Source: Favolaschia claudopus (Eukaryota > Basidiomycota > Agaricomycetes > Agaricales > Mycenaceae). Taken from it: 64,000 nucleotides of DNA. Where the stretch lies: positions 682,001 through 746,000 of the forward strand of contig JAWWNJ010000039.1 of NCBI GenBank assembly GCA_037176885.1, in the 5' to 3' direction. The notes beneath the pieces were generated by a model. The model was not told the DNA's origin. It made no database searches and saw only the letters and a program-made list of their open reading frames with translations. This document shows positions 47,650-58,746 of the stretch, piece by piece. Position numbers and translations under genes: made by a program. Numbering within the stretch: the stretch's first letter is position 1; the number at the start of each line of letters is the position of its first letter.

Positions 47650-49280
47650 ATGTCTGGTAACTGTTGTATCTACTTTCTTTTGCCTCCGTTCACCCGTTTT
47701 CTCTTCGTAGACGATTCGCGTGCCTCCGCTTCGACCGACGGGGACCTGGTGCTCCTCGACAGTCGGCCTACCTTAGACTCTGGTATGAAGTCGTCTCCTC
47801 TTCTTTTTATGTGATGTTCTCATTAATTCCATGTGCAGCGCCCGACACTGGGACGGTCAATGCTGTTTCGCGTGATATTGTGCTCCGTGCCGCCTCAGGT
47901 ACGCTTGAATTTCTTTTTCTGTATGTTTTTTCGTCTCATTTGTCTGCTTCCTTTTTAGTTTCTCCCGGCGTGCCTTTGCATGTCTTACCCAACGAACTTC
48001 TCGCCCGTGCTTTTCGTTTCGCCTTTCTCGGCCCGAGATTCCTCATCCGAGACCCCAGCAGACGTCGAGAGGTCGTCGCCTCTGTTTGCTGGCTTTGGCG
48101 TGGTGTCATCGACCGCGACCCGGAGTCCTGGTCCTGTGTCGTCGTCGATTACACCACACCCGTCTCCGATGTCCTACTCTCTTTCGAAAGATCGGCTTCC
48201 GTCTCCTTGTCCCTTGAATTGGACTGTAGGATGCAAGGCCGATCGTCCACCGCGTTTCTGGATACCATGGTCCCCCAGATTTTACCGCAGTTCCCGAGGT
48301 GTCGGGAGCTGTGTATTCGCGCTCCTCACTCCTCTACCTGCTTGGACGTTATGGGCCGTTTGAACACCTCTTTACTGCCTATCTTGGTCGACGTTCGTTT
48401 CGAGCTCGCCGTGCCTATGGTTCCCTTGATGCCTTCCGTCCCTGGTGCTGCGGTCCCTTATCTGGCGAATGGCGTGTTGCCGCGTCTGTCTAGCGTCTCG
48501 TTTACCTATGGTTTTCCAGTCTGGCCTTGGGCCCAATCTGGTGCTACGTTGACTGTCGTTCGTCTCGCTCGGATGAATCACATCGTCGTTCCTAGGTTGA
48601 TCGAGTTACACGATTTCTTGCGCGCTTGTCCCAACCTCGTCTTCCTGTCCGTCCATTACGTCGATGCAGCTCCTCCTAAATTTAGCGGTCGCGTGTATTC
48701 TTATACGGGACGGTCGATTGTCCTGCCTTGCCTCGAGCGTTTGGATGTTTCCTTCACCTTTCGGCGCGCGATATTCGTGGTCTCCCCCATCACTTCCCCC
48801 GTGTTGCAGCGCTTGTCGTTGTCCATATCCGACCCCTCCGTTCTCGACGCGTTCGTGCTCCATGCCGGCCATCTCCTCTTGAAAGTAGAGGCACTCCGTT
48901 TAGCTGCGAATTTTACGTCGTATCCCCCCCTTGAAGTGTTGCTTCGATGCATGCCCAGCTTGACCAGGCTGGACGCCCGTCTCTCGTCGTCGACCTTTGT
49001 CGAGTGTTTTCATCGAGCAGCTTTGTTTGCCGGTATCATGTCTCCAGCTTTGCGCTGCGTGGCACTTGGGCCTTTCCCGTGGCCACTCGTGCAGGATGTT
49101 CTCCTTCACAGGCATTGGTCCAATTTTGACAGCGAATTGTGTCTATTGGTGCCTGGTATCGACATCGATTTACCTGCGTCTTCATTAGCGGCCTGTAGGG
49201 TTGTCGATAACGAGGTTGTTGTTGGGGAACATGTGGATTCTGTTGATTGGATGGATGTACCTGCTTACCCCTCCTTATGA
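47650..49280 (+). CDS. F-box protein
   Basis: Four exons give 486 aa: a 7-nt first exon ATGTCTG (47650-47656), then 47711-47782, 47839-47898 and 47959-49280, all with GT-AG introns and consistent frame. N-terminus MSDDSRASASTDGDLVLLD. The F-box follows: VPLHVLPNELLARAFRFAFL, VVASVCWLWRGVIDRDPESW. The rest is a Leu/Val-rich repeat-like region (FLRACPNLVFLSVHYVD, MPSLTRLDARLSSSTF). The whole protein contains only two Lys residues, following the T-rich, A-poor composition of the + strand here. Probable SCF adaptor; target unknown. Confidence 0.8.
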
Positions 49281-49457
49281 TTGGGTGTTGTATGCTAACT
49301 TCCCCGAATAAGAGCGAACGCGTTTGTTCAGTCCTTTATTTATTGAATGTCTCCTAAATATATTTGTTTTCCTTATATGGAATGCTAGTGTTGTTTGGCT
49401 TTTGTTTGTATTACTTGCCTAATTCGACTTTGGTTTCTACGTTCATCTTAGTTCTTT

Positions 49458-51274
49458 ATGTCTTCTCTTGCCTGTTCCAATGCCTCGCGCCTGGACGCTA
49501 TGTGGGCGTCGTTTTCTCCTTCTGAGTGCGCTTTTCTTGTATCCTTTATCCGCTTCCACGCCGTTCAATACTTGTCTAGGCGTACTGCTTTGACCGTTTT
49601 CTTCAAGGAGTGCGTTTCATCGTCTTGCTGCTTTTGCCCTCGTCTGACTGCCGTGCTTTCACTTAGCTTCGTCCGCGTGGAAGTGGAAAATATGTTCAGT
49701 TCTCTTGCTGCCGCCGTCGTCGATATCGTACGGCAAGCCTTCCGTGAGCGTGGATTGGAGACGCGTTCCAGTGAAGTACTTTGTTTCGTTGTAGGTTTAT
49801 TTCCTCATCGCCTTCAGGAGTTATCCTTTCTTCTGCTGAGCGACTGCCGCTCGAACTATGGTTCTTGGTGCTGGATCACCTTCTAGTGGACGTGTTTGCG
49901 GGTTCTGAACAGCTCTGCCGCTCACGCAGTTGTCTTCGATTGGTCTGCTCCACTTTCAACGTGGTAGCATCGGCGTACCCCCCTTTCTGGAAAACCCTCC
50001 GCGTTGACCTGCGTTCTACGCGAGATTCCGTAGCCTGCTTCATCGAGAAGAACGCTCAACGTGCTATGGACGTCTTCGTTGTGGATGGTGATCCGAATGC
50101 AACATACGATGAAGATGGTGATCTCCTCCCTTCACAACCGGGCACGCGCTCGTCGCGTTTCATGAACGCGTTCGACGCTTCTTTGCGCTGCATGCCTTTC
50201 TGGTCTTCGTTGACCGTTTTGTCACCTTTCCCTTCCACTGTGCGCCACGTTTTCAACATGGTTTCTACCTCGTCTCGGGACCACCTTCTATTTTCCGACA
50301 TCCACGTCATTTGTCTTGCAGGGGATTACGGCGAACGTTACTGTGTCGTATCTCCTTCGTCCTTCTTCCCTCGCCTTCCGTCACTCTCTGTTGTGAGATT
50401 TGAAGGTTTCGGCGTTTACAGTCTTTCTTACAGAGACTGCCCCGCGTTGCGCGTGCTGCGCTTGGTCAACCTACCTCCCGAAGCCTGGCCTTATCTGGAC
50501 GACCTGATGACGTTCTTTCGCCAAGCCTCTCGTCTGGAGGAGCTCGAATTTCGGAATGTCGGCGCACATCGTCGCGGTGATTTGAACACCCGTCCGGTTC
50601 CTGTCTCTGTGTCGTCCCTTCGCAAGCTCCGTGTCAATATCGATGATCGGTACCCAGAAGCTACCCGGATCAATATGGATGTTGTCGCGCTTTTGCGCTT
50701 CCCGCTTTTGGAGCACCTACATCTTTATTTCCATGGTGATCGCGACCTGCGAACGTATAAAGAGGCGTCTATTCGGCTAGACGCCTCTTATGTCGTTTTG
50801 TCGGGTTACCTCCGCGAATACGACCTCATCCGCTATCTGTATTCCACCTTCCGTCAAGTCGTGTCTCTTGACCTGTCGTCGTTGGGGGGAGCGCCTTGTT
50901 TTGCGGCGCTGGGCTTTGCCCCTGACGCTCCTACGGCTCGAGTGCGTCTCGTCATGCCCCACTTGCTCTTTTTGTGTGTGGAAGCACGCGATTGGGCTGA
51001 TTTGTATGTTGGCCTGTTGGATCGTTCTACCTTAGGTTCCGCTCTTCGCCATCTCGAAGTTGTCCAGCTTGTCCCCGACAACCTGCATATAGGCAATGCA
51101 GCGGCTTACCGGCCCAAGGTTCCTACGAAGTCTTTGTATCCATATAACGCGTTGTCAGAAGTTGTTCATCACATACAGTGGCCCGTTCGTCGCTCTTTGA
51201 ATGTGTACGGTGATATTTGTCGTGTATCTTTGCAATGTTCTCGGTGCGATGCTTCTAATTCTGCTTATTTTTGA
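49458..51274 (+). CDS. F-box protein
   Basis: Exon 2, read from the acceptor at about 49817, begins RVILSSAERLPLELWFLVLD, continues RSCLRLVCSTFNVVASAYPP and FWKTLRVDLRS (F-box), then about 430 residues with LRR-like strands (CPALRVLRLVNLPPEAWP, ASRLEELEFRNVGA, SLRKLRVNIDDRYPE, LRFPLLEHLHLYFHG). The upstream exon is taken from ATG 49458, with a donor at TCCA|GTGAAG that keeps frame. That exon has no recognisable motif and may itself contain introns, so the N-terminus is uncertain. Ends SRCDASNSAYF. A perfect hairpin lies inside the coding region at 50760-50789. Confidence 0.7.
50760..50789 (+). repeat. Perfect 12-bp hairpin inside F-box coding sequence
   Basis: AAGAGGCGTCTA (50760-50771), loop TTCGGC, TAGACGCCTCTT (50778-50789). 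It encodes KEASIRLDAS of the F-box protein. A GC-containing 12-bp stem with 6-nt loop is unusual in a coding exon. Confidence 0.8.
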
Positions 51275-52089
51275 CTACGCTCGTTATTTGTAGGGTATTA
51301 GACTACCATTTCTATGATACTTCGGATGTCTACTCTATTCACGTTGAACCCTGGGACTGAGTCCAACCCGAGTGTTAGAATCGCAATTTTCCCGAGCGGA
51401 GCTTTCGGCTCAGGCTCTGCCCGCCTTAACTTTATCGAATAGCCCGCTCTTGTGTCATAATGCATCTGCCAGTGGGTGTCTCTCTATGCCTCGCTATGTG
51501 AGTGGAACAGTCACTTACTGTGGCCGTCGTTTTGTATTCCTCTAGGTTGTCTTTTTGTTGTACGAAGTAATGTTCTACCATTTGCGCGTCGTCTGAGTCT
51601 GGATAGTGGAATTTGGGTACTGCTATTTCGACGTATCGCTTGTAAATTCCCTTATACTGTCGTTTCGAGTTGTTGCGCTGTGAGTTTACAGATTTTCCAC
51701 GTTCGTGTCTTTAGACTTGCCTCTCCGACTATCAATCCAAACGCTAACCCTGTGGGCTCTGCAGTGTCCCTGGATTTAGACACGAAATCGTCCTCGTTCA
51801 TCCACCAACATGCGACTTCGGAGCTTATGGCGTCCAATTGTGTTTTTAGTGCGCTCGTTCTTTCTGCGTTCAGGAATACCGCGTTCATGGTAGTGGATGA
51901 GGTTCGTCCTCGGTCGTTCGTTACTTTGTTCTTTCCGTCCGACTCGGCTAATTTGATTTATTCCAGTCAACCAGATCCCAGATCCCCGATCTTGATCTGG
52001 GTCCGCATGTATACGTTACGGACTTTCGAGTTTGTTATAAATACTGATTTGTTTCTGACTATTCTTTCGCGTGTCCTTTCATAGCTCTC
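51275..52089. other. Gene-poor interval between two F-box genes
   Basis: About 815 bp. A 202-codon open frame (51476-52084) exists, but it has no motif, is Ser/Phe/Leu/Val-biased as expected of T-rich DNA, and ends next to the following gene. I treat it as chance. Otherwise nothing recognised. Confidence 0.4.
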
Positions 52090-53626
52090 ATGCCAGTAGC
52101 AGATCCTATCCGCTCGTCCAATACTCATCTTGTCGACGGCGTCGTCGCTTTGTCTGTTGCCGATCATGTTCCTGAAGGCGAGCCGGAGCTCTGCACGCCG
52201 TACCTCCGTTTTGTTACCTCTGCGCTTCGCCATAAATCGCGTTCGTTTTCCGGCGTTCGAGCATTATATGGGTCTTCTACTAATACAGCGCTTGACAGGT
52301 GTCCATTTTAATTCCCTTCCTCTCGAATTAGTTCGTCGGGTTCTTCTCATGGTTCCCGACTGGTTTATCATTTTCGGATATCGTTGGTATCGCGCTCTGG
52401 GACTCCTCAAAACCGTTTGTCCTTGGTGGACCTCCATCATCAACTCCAGCTCCGTCTTCTATTCTATGCTTTGGGTCGACCCGTCCGTCCCTCTGCATTT
52501 CGTCGAGACGGCTGCAGCCAAGTCCGGCGAGGCTTCTACTTGCCTTATGCTGGATTTCACGCATTCAGGTCGCCACGCCCATGTGTCAAACGGACGGCTC
52601 GTGTCCATCCTCACTCGCATTATCCCAATGCTTGTCGACTTCTTGTCTCGCTGCACGCACATTTATCTGCGCAGTACCGAAGCTGTTGTCAGCCGCGCTA
52701 TGTTGCGCCTTCTTTCCACGGTTGCCGCTCCAGTTCTTGTCCACATGCAGTGTATATTACCCGGCTTTCTCGACTACAAAGACGATCTTACACTGCGCGT
52801 TACAACACGCGTTCATCCCCTTCCGTTCAACGGCGCGTTCCCTTCCCTGACTTGTCTCCACGTTCAAAACTATCTTCACGTCGATTGCCCCCAAATGTAC
52901 GCCAACCTCTCATCCCTCGCTCTTGTCAACTTGGGCAGCGAACTCGGGCTCAGTTTGGACGAGTTTCTTGGCGTCTTACGTTCAGCCGCTCGCCTCACTT
53001 ATCTGCACATGGAGAACGTACGATGTGTCCATTATTCTGTTCCCCAACCGCCTCCCAAAGCTGTTGTTCTGCCGCTCGTCACAAGTTTTCGGTGGATTGT
53101 TGCTAGCGGGTCGTCTTGCCACTGGATGTCGCAGTGGATTTCCATGCCGAAGTTGCATACCTTGTTCTTGTGTTTCGTGGGGCATCTTAACGGTTTCGTC
53201 GCAAACGTTCCCCCCTTCACTGCGACTGTCAAACACCTGACGTGTCGTTTCGGCCACCACTCCATCGATGGGCTCTCCGAATTCGTAGCGGCGTTCCCTT
53301 CGGTGGAACGTCTTGACATACGGAGGAACGTCGCCCTCCTTAGTGTGTCCTTGCACGCTATCGCTGTCCACTGGCCTGGGCGTTGGCCACGTTTACGTGA
53401 GATTTGGGTGGGCGAAGCGTTGAACGCCGACGTTGTGTTGTACATCCTTACGCGCATGACGGGAGACCCCAAAACAAAAGCGATGCTGCTTTGCCCTGCG
53501 GAGAGACCGTACTATGTGGAAGAACCGGTGGTAGACTACAAGTGTTCTCGCGCTTACTCTGTGGATGAAGATGGAGGTGTTGAGGTTTCTTTTTTTGACG
53601 GCGAAGATATTACTATACTGTTTTGA
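52090..53626 (+). CDS. F-box protein
   Basis: Exon 1 from ATG 52090 (MPVADPIRSSNTHLVDGVVA) is joined to the F-box exon by a 59-nt intron (AAATCGC|GTTCGT...CTACTAATAC...GACAG, ending 52301). The join gives SALRHKSRVHFNSLPLELVR, then RVLLMVP and LLKTVCPWWTSIINSSSVFY. The donor was chosen for phase; the branch site CTACTAATAC is near-ideal. The following 420 residues are LRR-like (FPSLTCLHVQNYLHVDCPQM, ANLSSLALVNLGSEL, AARLTYLHMENVRC, FPSVERLDIRRNVALLSVSL). Ends SFFDGEDITILF. Same group as the two F-box genes to its left. Confidence 0.75.
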
Positions 53627-53818
53627 TTGTTGGTTGTGAGCGTCGTCGAGTACCTATAAGTGCTAGTTTTGTGTGGTTTCTTTAGTGTTGGTGTTAATTT
53701 TCTGTTAGTTTCCCGTACACGTCCGCTTTGATTAGTATACGACTCGTTACACGCTTTTGTTTGAAACAGCTTGAGCTCAGCAGCATATAATATTTTATGA
53801 TCTTCGAGTTTACATGAC

Positions 53819-54960
53819 TCAATCTCTTCTGTATCTAGTCATATTCAACATGGTTACGTCGTCCAGAACGATACGTAGTTGTGGCCTATATTTCTGCGGC
53901 CTGCATGGACTTATCTGAATAACTCTGAGCCTCCAATCGTTGAGCCTCTGTTTCGTGAACGACGCACCTGATGTTGATACACCGGCACAGATATAGCCAC
54001 CAGTCCGTTGACCAAACCTTCCCCGATGCAGGGTGGGCCACCCAAGCTCCAGATGACGGTATGTATCCCGTCGTACAAGGTCGGACCCGCGCATTCCGTT
54101 AGGGTGGACGCGAACGAGACGAACAACGAGTCGCTGTCGTGCATTGACCTTAGTGTGTTGGGGCAGCATCTCGACGAACCACAGACGTGGTTGCGGTATA
54201 AGACATGTTCGAAGAGCGCGATATTGTGCGTGAATCCCTTGCGACGAACGTTCGCTGCGAGTCGCCTGAAATCGGAGCCGTCGGTAGAGGTGTCTCGGGC
54301 GGATGGGTTCACGTAGGAGAGTTTGTTGAGCGTGAGTTCGGGATAAGCGCAGAATAGTCCGTAGCCAGAAACGAAGTTCATGTCCATCGTGGAGTATAAG
54401 TTGAAAATAATGGTGGCAGCGTTTTCGTTGGCGACAACTATCAGGTAAATCGAATGGTGGTCTTTGTGGAATCTACGGACGCGCACGAAACCAGCGTATC
54501 CTGGGTAGTTGTTCACTGGTTCGGCCGACTCTGTGAACTTCAACTCTGTTTGGATGAGATCCGCCATCGAGAATTCGTGTGTTGGTGGTGTACCGATGTC
54601 TACCCCCGCTCGACGGTATCTGGGGCGGAACATCACTGCGTGGACGGTGGAGCCTAGAATAATAGACTGGTGTCGCCTGAGTCCTGGTCCAAGAATATCC
54701 CAATCGACGCCGCTTTCGTGTAATATCGTGCGGACCCGACCCTCTAATTCTTCTTGTGTAGGGGGAGGGAATCTGAACTCGGAATCTGCAGCGGTTATCT
54801 TGCGTAAATAAAAGTAGGGTGTGGCGCCGGCCGACACTGTGTGTCCCTGGCTCACCTTCGCCTGCGCTTTCTTCGGACGATGCTTTGACTCGTCAAATTT
54901 TATTCCAACGGCTGCGAATATAGAGCACTTACTTTCGTGAACCGACGACGAGTCCGACAT
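53819..54960 (-). CDS. Orphan protein, function unknown
   Basis: Two exons (54960-54018, 53967-53819) give 363 aa. The intron (50 nt) restores frame between GGPPCIGEG and ASFTKQRLNDWRLR. Visible features: acidic/basic N-terminus (MSDSSSVHESKCSIF, ESKHRPKKAQAK), a strand-rich middle (RRHQSIILGSTVHAVMFRPR, HSIYLIVVANENAATIIFNL), a Cys/His patch (HVLYRNHVCGSSRCCPNTLR) that could bind metal, and C-terminal RPQLRIVLDDVTMLNMTRYR. No signal peptide or TM helix. I recognise no family. Base composition is less skewed than in its plus-strand neighbours. Confidence 0.65.
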
Positions 54961-56828
54961 TTGCGCCGCAATGATTGCGATACGGCGATACTGCTTGAGC
55001 CTTGGTACTGTGACTGCGATATTCGCGTCGCTTTAAATTACGTCTCTTACATTGCGCCGCGCATCGGCCGAGCTCGCGATTACGCGTGTTCTAGAGGAAA
55101 ATTTGTTTCCAGTTTATTCCTGTAAGTTGTCCATTTGTGGTTAAAGTGCGTACCGGTTGTTTTGTGATTTTCCTTGGCCTGCTGTGACTCTGGAACGACG
55201 ATACAAGTTCCGTTGCGGCCCGTTGCAGGTCTAACTTGTGCCGTGTGCCATGATGTTCGCATTGGATTTGGTTGCCATAACCGCTGCGTCGGAATTCGGC
55301 GTTTTTCAGCCGCGTTCACTTGGACATCAGCATCTAACGTGTTTTACCATGTGTTCGGACCTCAGTTGACTTTACTTGTCTTGCTTCTTTGGGTGTAATT
55401 GCTCGTTCCTTGTCTCTAGCGCAGTCCATATCTGGGCTGTCCGTTGTTCATGCCGTATTTTGGAGTCCTACTTCAGCGGGTTTGCTCGCACATGATTTTG
55501 TAACACGCAGTGCGAACCGGTTGGGCCTTTTTCTAATTCCCGTTGTGGTGACCAAATTTGGTAGTGGCGAAGGCTTTTAGTCACCGGTCCGTCTCCGGTT
55601 CCGTGACCTTTGTCCGTTACCCATATCGGGGTTCTGTTCCCCATCACGTCCGGTTAGGCGGATCAGATTAAGCTAATATGACGTCGCTCTTTCGTGTTGC
55701 TGCTATCTCTTTCTTTCCCTTTGGTACCATTGCTTTTACCTGCTTTTTGTCTTTCTGTTGAGTATCAGAATATTGACCGGTTGGTCTTTTGCGAGTATCT
55801 GTCGTCCAATGATCCACCTTTGATTGGCCTTTTTCTGTCTCGGATCTTTTGATCGTGATGTAGCTGTATTCTCCCATGGCTTCATATTTCTCCCGTGGCT
55901 TCAATTCGAATTGGATTTCGGTTTTGATCGTTCGTTCACGTGTGATTTATGCGTATTGTCCTCGTGTTTGTTGCACTTTCTATTATCTTTGAACTGTGTA
56001 GGTTCTCGCCAGTCAGTTGAGTAATGTTTCTCTTGGACTGTTGGTACGACTAGCATGTAATGTTTTTTTCTACTTCTCTTCGCGGATTGTCAATGTAGCC
56101 GGCCACGTTGCGGGTAACTTGATTCTTGATCGAAGCACAGGTTTTCTGATTTTCTTGCGTAGTCGTTCGCCGGATTGATTGATCTAGAAGATCGACTTAC
56201 GTACGTCACGTTTTTCCTTTATTTGCTTCCTTCCTGTCCCTCCTAGCTTCTTGGCTTGTTGCTTGAAATTTTAGGGGGGGGTTTTGGACTCGGTTCTAAT
56301 ATCTGCGTTTGGAGCTCTTGAACATGTATATCGAGCCATTTTGTCGTCGGTTTTTGGTGTTGCTCAGTTCGTTGCGATCGCAATCGCGTGTAACGTACCT
56401 TCTAATCCGAAGTCCACGCGTGTGAAGCGCGAATCTTTGTGTTCGTGTTCACCCTCGTTGTAGGTGGCGCTCTAGAAGCCTGTGCATTCGCCGGCCCCCC
56501 TTGCTCGTCTTCTTTGATTAATTCATTCGCGAAAATTTACAACGGCCGTCGGGTATTGTCTGACTTTGCTCTACCTCCAACAAGTTGTGTTATGTGACTT
56601 TTGGGTGAAATGTCTTTGACTTGACTTTGATTGGGTCGATTGGGTCGAATCGCGTTTGAGTTCCGTTATTTACCATACCACTTGCATTTCGTTATAAGTA
56701 TAGCCTATTTTGTTCTGGGCCTCTATACGTCTGTTAAATTTCGATCGCAGTTTATTTCATTTCGTTATGCAAAGCGTATTCAAAGCAACAAAGCGTTCGT
56801 AGTACATAGTTTGAGTTATTCGCGTTGT
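54961..56828. other. 1.87-kb T/G-rich gene desert
   Basis: Long intergenic stretch, strongly T-rich on the + strand. It contains only short frames without motifs on either strand. No tRNA, repeat array or terminal inverted repeat could be made out by eye. It may contain decayed copies of the neighbouring gene families. Confidence 0.45.
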
Positions 56829-57852
56829 TCATGGCCAGAAGTTAGTTATGATGTTGCCTTTATACCAGCGGCACACCGTGAAACTCCACTTCTCGTGCAT
56901 TCCGTCTAAGTTTCGTTCGAGTCGAGTTGTCATTCCTGCCGAGTAGTTGTACGAATACCAGTCGTCTGGTATAACTGTCTGTCTTTGGACGCCGGTGACT
57001 TGAATGGCCTCTGCGAGAATGAAATATATTTCGCGACCAGCTTGAGCGTCTAACGCAGCGTCTACTCGATATTCAGCAACTGACGTGTAAGAACCGAATC
57101 GACGAACGCACAATGTACCAGCCTCTGAGTCGCTTCCGATGTGCCTTTCAATCCCAACTCCCACTTAGTTCTTCTATCGTCCTTGGACATATCGTGGTGG
57201 AGCATGTCCGCGACACATTGCTGCAGCGACACCGGTCCCCGCCTTCACGCGATAATTTATTGGGAACGCACATCTGCTCATCCACCCCAAGTCGACCATC
57301 TTGAGCATCTCTATACCGAAGTCCGTCCATATGACTTTGGCGTCGGCCTCAACGCCGACCCCACATTTGGCTATCGTAGGGTCAACGAGGATACGATGAA
57401 GTTGGGCAGGGCACTCTGCTGTCGGCGTTAGTATCGTGCTTCTTGTATATATGAAGGCAAACTTGCGTTGTATTTGAGTCATATCCAAGACGAACACGTT
57501 GCGTTCGGTCGCGATTTGAACAACACATAGAGTTAGGCCGTGTGGCCCTTTGAAATGCTAATACGCGTCAGATAGTCTTTGTGTTGTGGAAGATGCGTTT
57601 GCGTACCCTGTACTCGGTATCGAAACCAATTACATCTCCAGAGCGTATATCGAGTAGCACCGCGTCGGCAGTCGCAACGTCTTCCACTTTGATTAGCGCG
57701 AGCTTCAGCTCGTAAGATGGAAGCTGAAGTGCACCATAAGTATATGAATATGGGGCACAATCGCAGCGGTGACTTACCACTACATTGGGCGCGTTGCCTA
57801 GATTAACTACGGTGGAGGCAGCGAGGTCGAATAGTTGGTGTGTATTTTGCAT
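56829..57852 (-). CDS. 3'-5' exonuclease domain protein (Werner/RNase D-like), probably catalytically altered
   Basis: Start MQNTHQLFDLAASTVVNLGN (57852). Splicing yields exonuclease motif I, VIGFDTEYRHFKGPHGL, and LCVVQIATERNVFVLDM. Motif II region is IAKCGVGVEADAKVIWTDFG, then VDLGRGPVSLQQCVADMLHH and RRTKWELGLKGTSEATQ. The motif III region is HLDAALDAQAGREIYFILAE. Family proteins have Y-A-A-x-D here; the predicted sequence has Asp at the Tyr position. Motifs I and II retain their acidic residues. Introns include one from DLGG to RGPVS and a 51-nt one before LDAALDAQ, both GT-AG. The C-terminus (DDWYSYNYSAGMTTRLERNL) is not a known domain. Enzyme activity is doubtful if the splice model is right. 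Confidence 0.72.
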
Positions 57853-58746
57853 GTTGATCTGAATAATCCGTATGTCGGTCTGATTTGCGGCGGGACATCG
57901 ACGTGTAGACGGTCTTACCTTACGAGGACGCGTGCTTGATTTGAGTTAGACGGGATGTTGAGCAATATGAGTCTTCGTGCTTATTGCGAGGCTTGCCGCA
58001 CGCGTGTTTGAGAGCGAACGAGAGTTGAGGTCGCAAAAGAGGACGTGGGATGGGACGCGAAAGTTGAGTGGACAAATAAACACACAATTTTATATAACGC
58101 CCGATGTAATGCCCGATTAAATCATATAGTGACAAAGAAATTCATACAATGTCGGCTTCTGATGTTCGAAGAGTCTCTTCTTTCTAAGTTTGAGTAGCCT
58201 TGTAGATTTGGGCCGATTTAGTGGACACAGATCAACCCACATAAACTCGTTGTAAGCAACAAGAATATGTAGTCCCTTGGCTAAGTCGCGTTCAGTGTAA
58301 CACATACTGACGATCAGCTGTCGCTCGAGGCCGGTAGAGTCTTTCGTCAGAGTCGTGCGATATAATCCAGTCATGCGGGCTGCGTTGTTCGTCGTCTCCG
58401 CGTCCACTGTAAGCAGCTAACACGAAGAGTTGACCCGCCGGTGTCGTCTTCTGTGTAACACGTACTAACGACGGGCAGGCACTACAGAACGGCCGATGAA
58501 GTCAACAGGAAGAAAGATTGTGGGGTCGACCAGATTTCGCCTGAATTTCGTCCCAATGATCGCGTTATTTGTTTGGTTAATTCTTCCCGATCCCATCGTT
58601 GTCGAGTACGTAAGTCGGCGTCTTTCGGTCTCGTCTTAAATGCTGGATATGTGCAAGCTTCTGTTTCAAAGTCTCTTTCAGCTTGTTCGTCTGCGACGTG
58701 CACCAAAAATCGTCTTCCTTTCAAAAACTATCTTGCTTGCACTGCT
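57853..58746. other. Interval with unassigned minus-strand frames
   Basis: About 890 bp between the divergent exonuclease and dioxygenase genes. Minus-strand frames at 58117-58407 (containing HILVAYNEFMWVDLCPLNRP) and 58482-58724 could be exons of a small gene, but I found no consistent splice between them. No other feature was recognised. Confidence 0.4.

Noticed and set aside
51476..52084. 202-codon open frame on the + strand
   Set aside because: No motif, composition as expected of T-rich DNA with few A (hence few stop codons), and no F-box or splice logic linking it to neighbours.
57060..57230. Frameshift in the exonuclease gene
   Set aside because: Two GT-AG introns reconcile the frames and yield family-like RGPVSLQQCVADM and ALDAQAGREIY, so no frameshift is needed.
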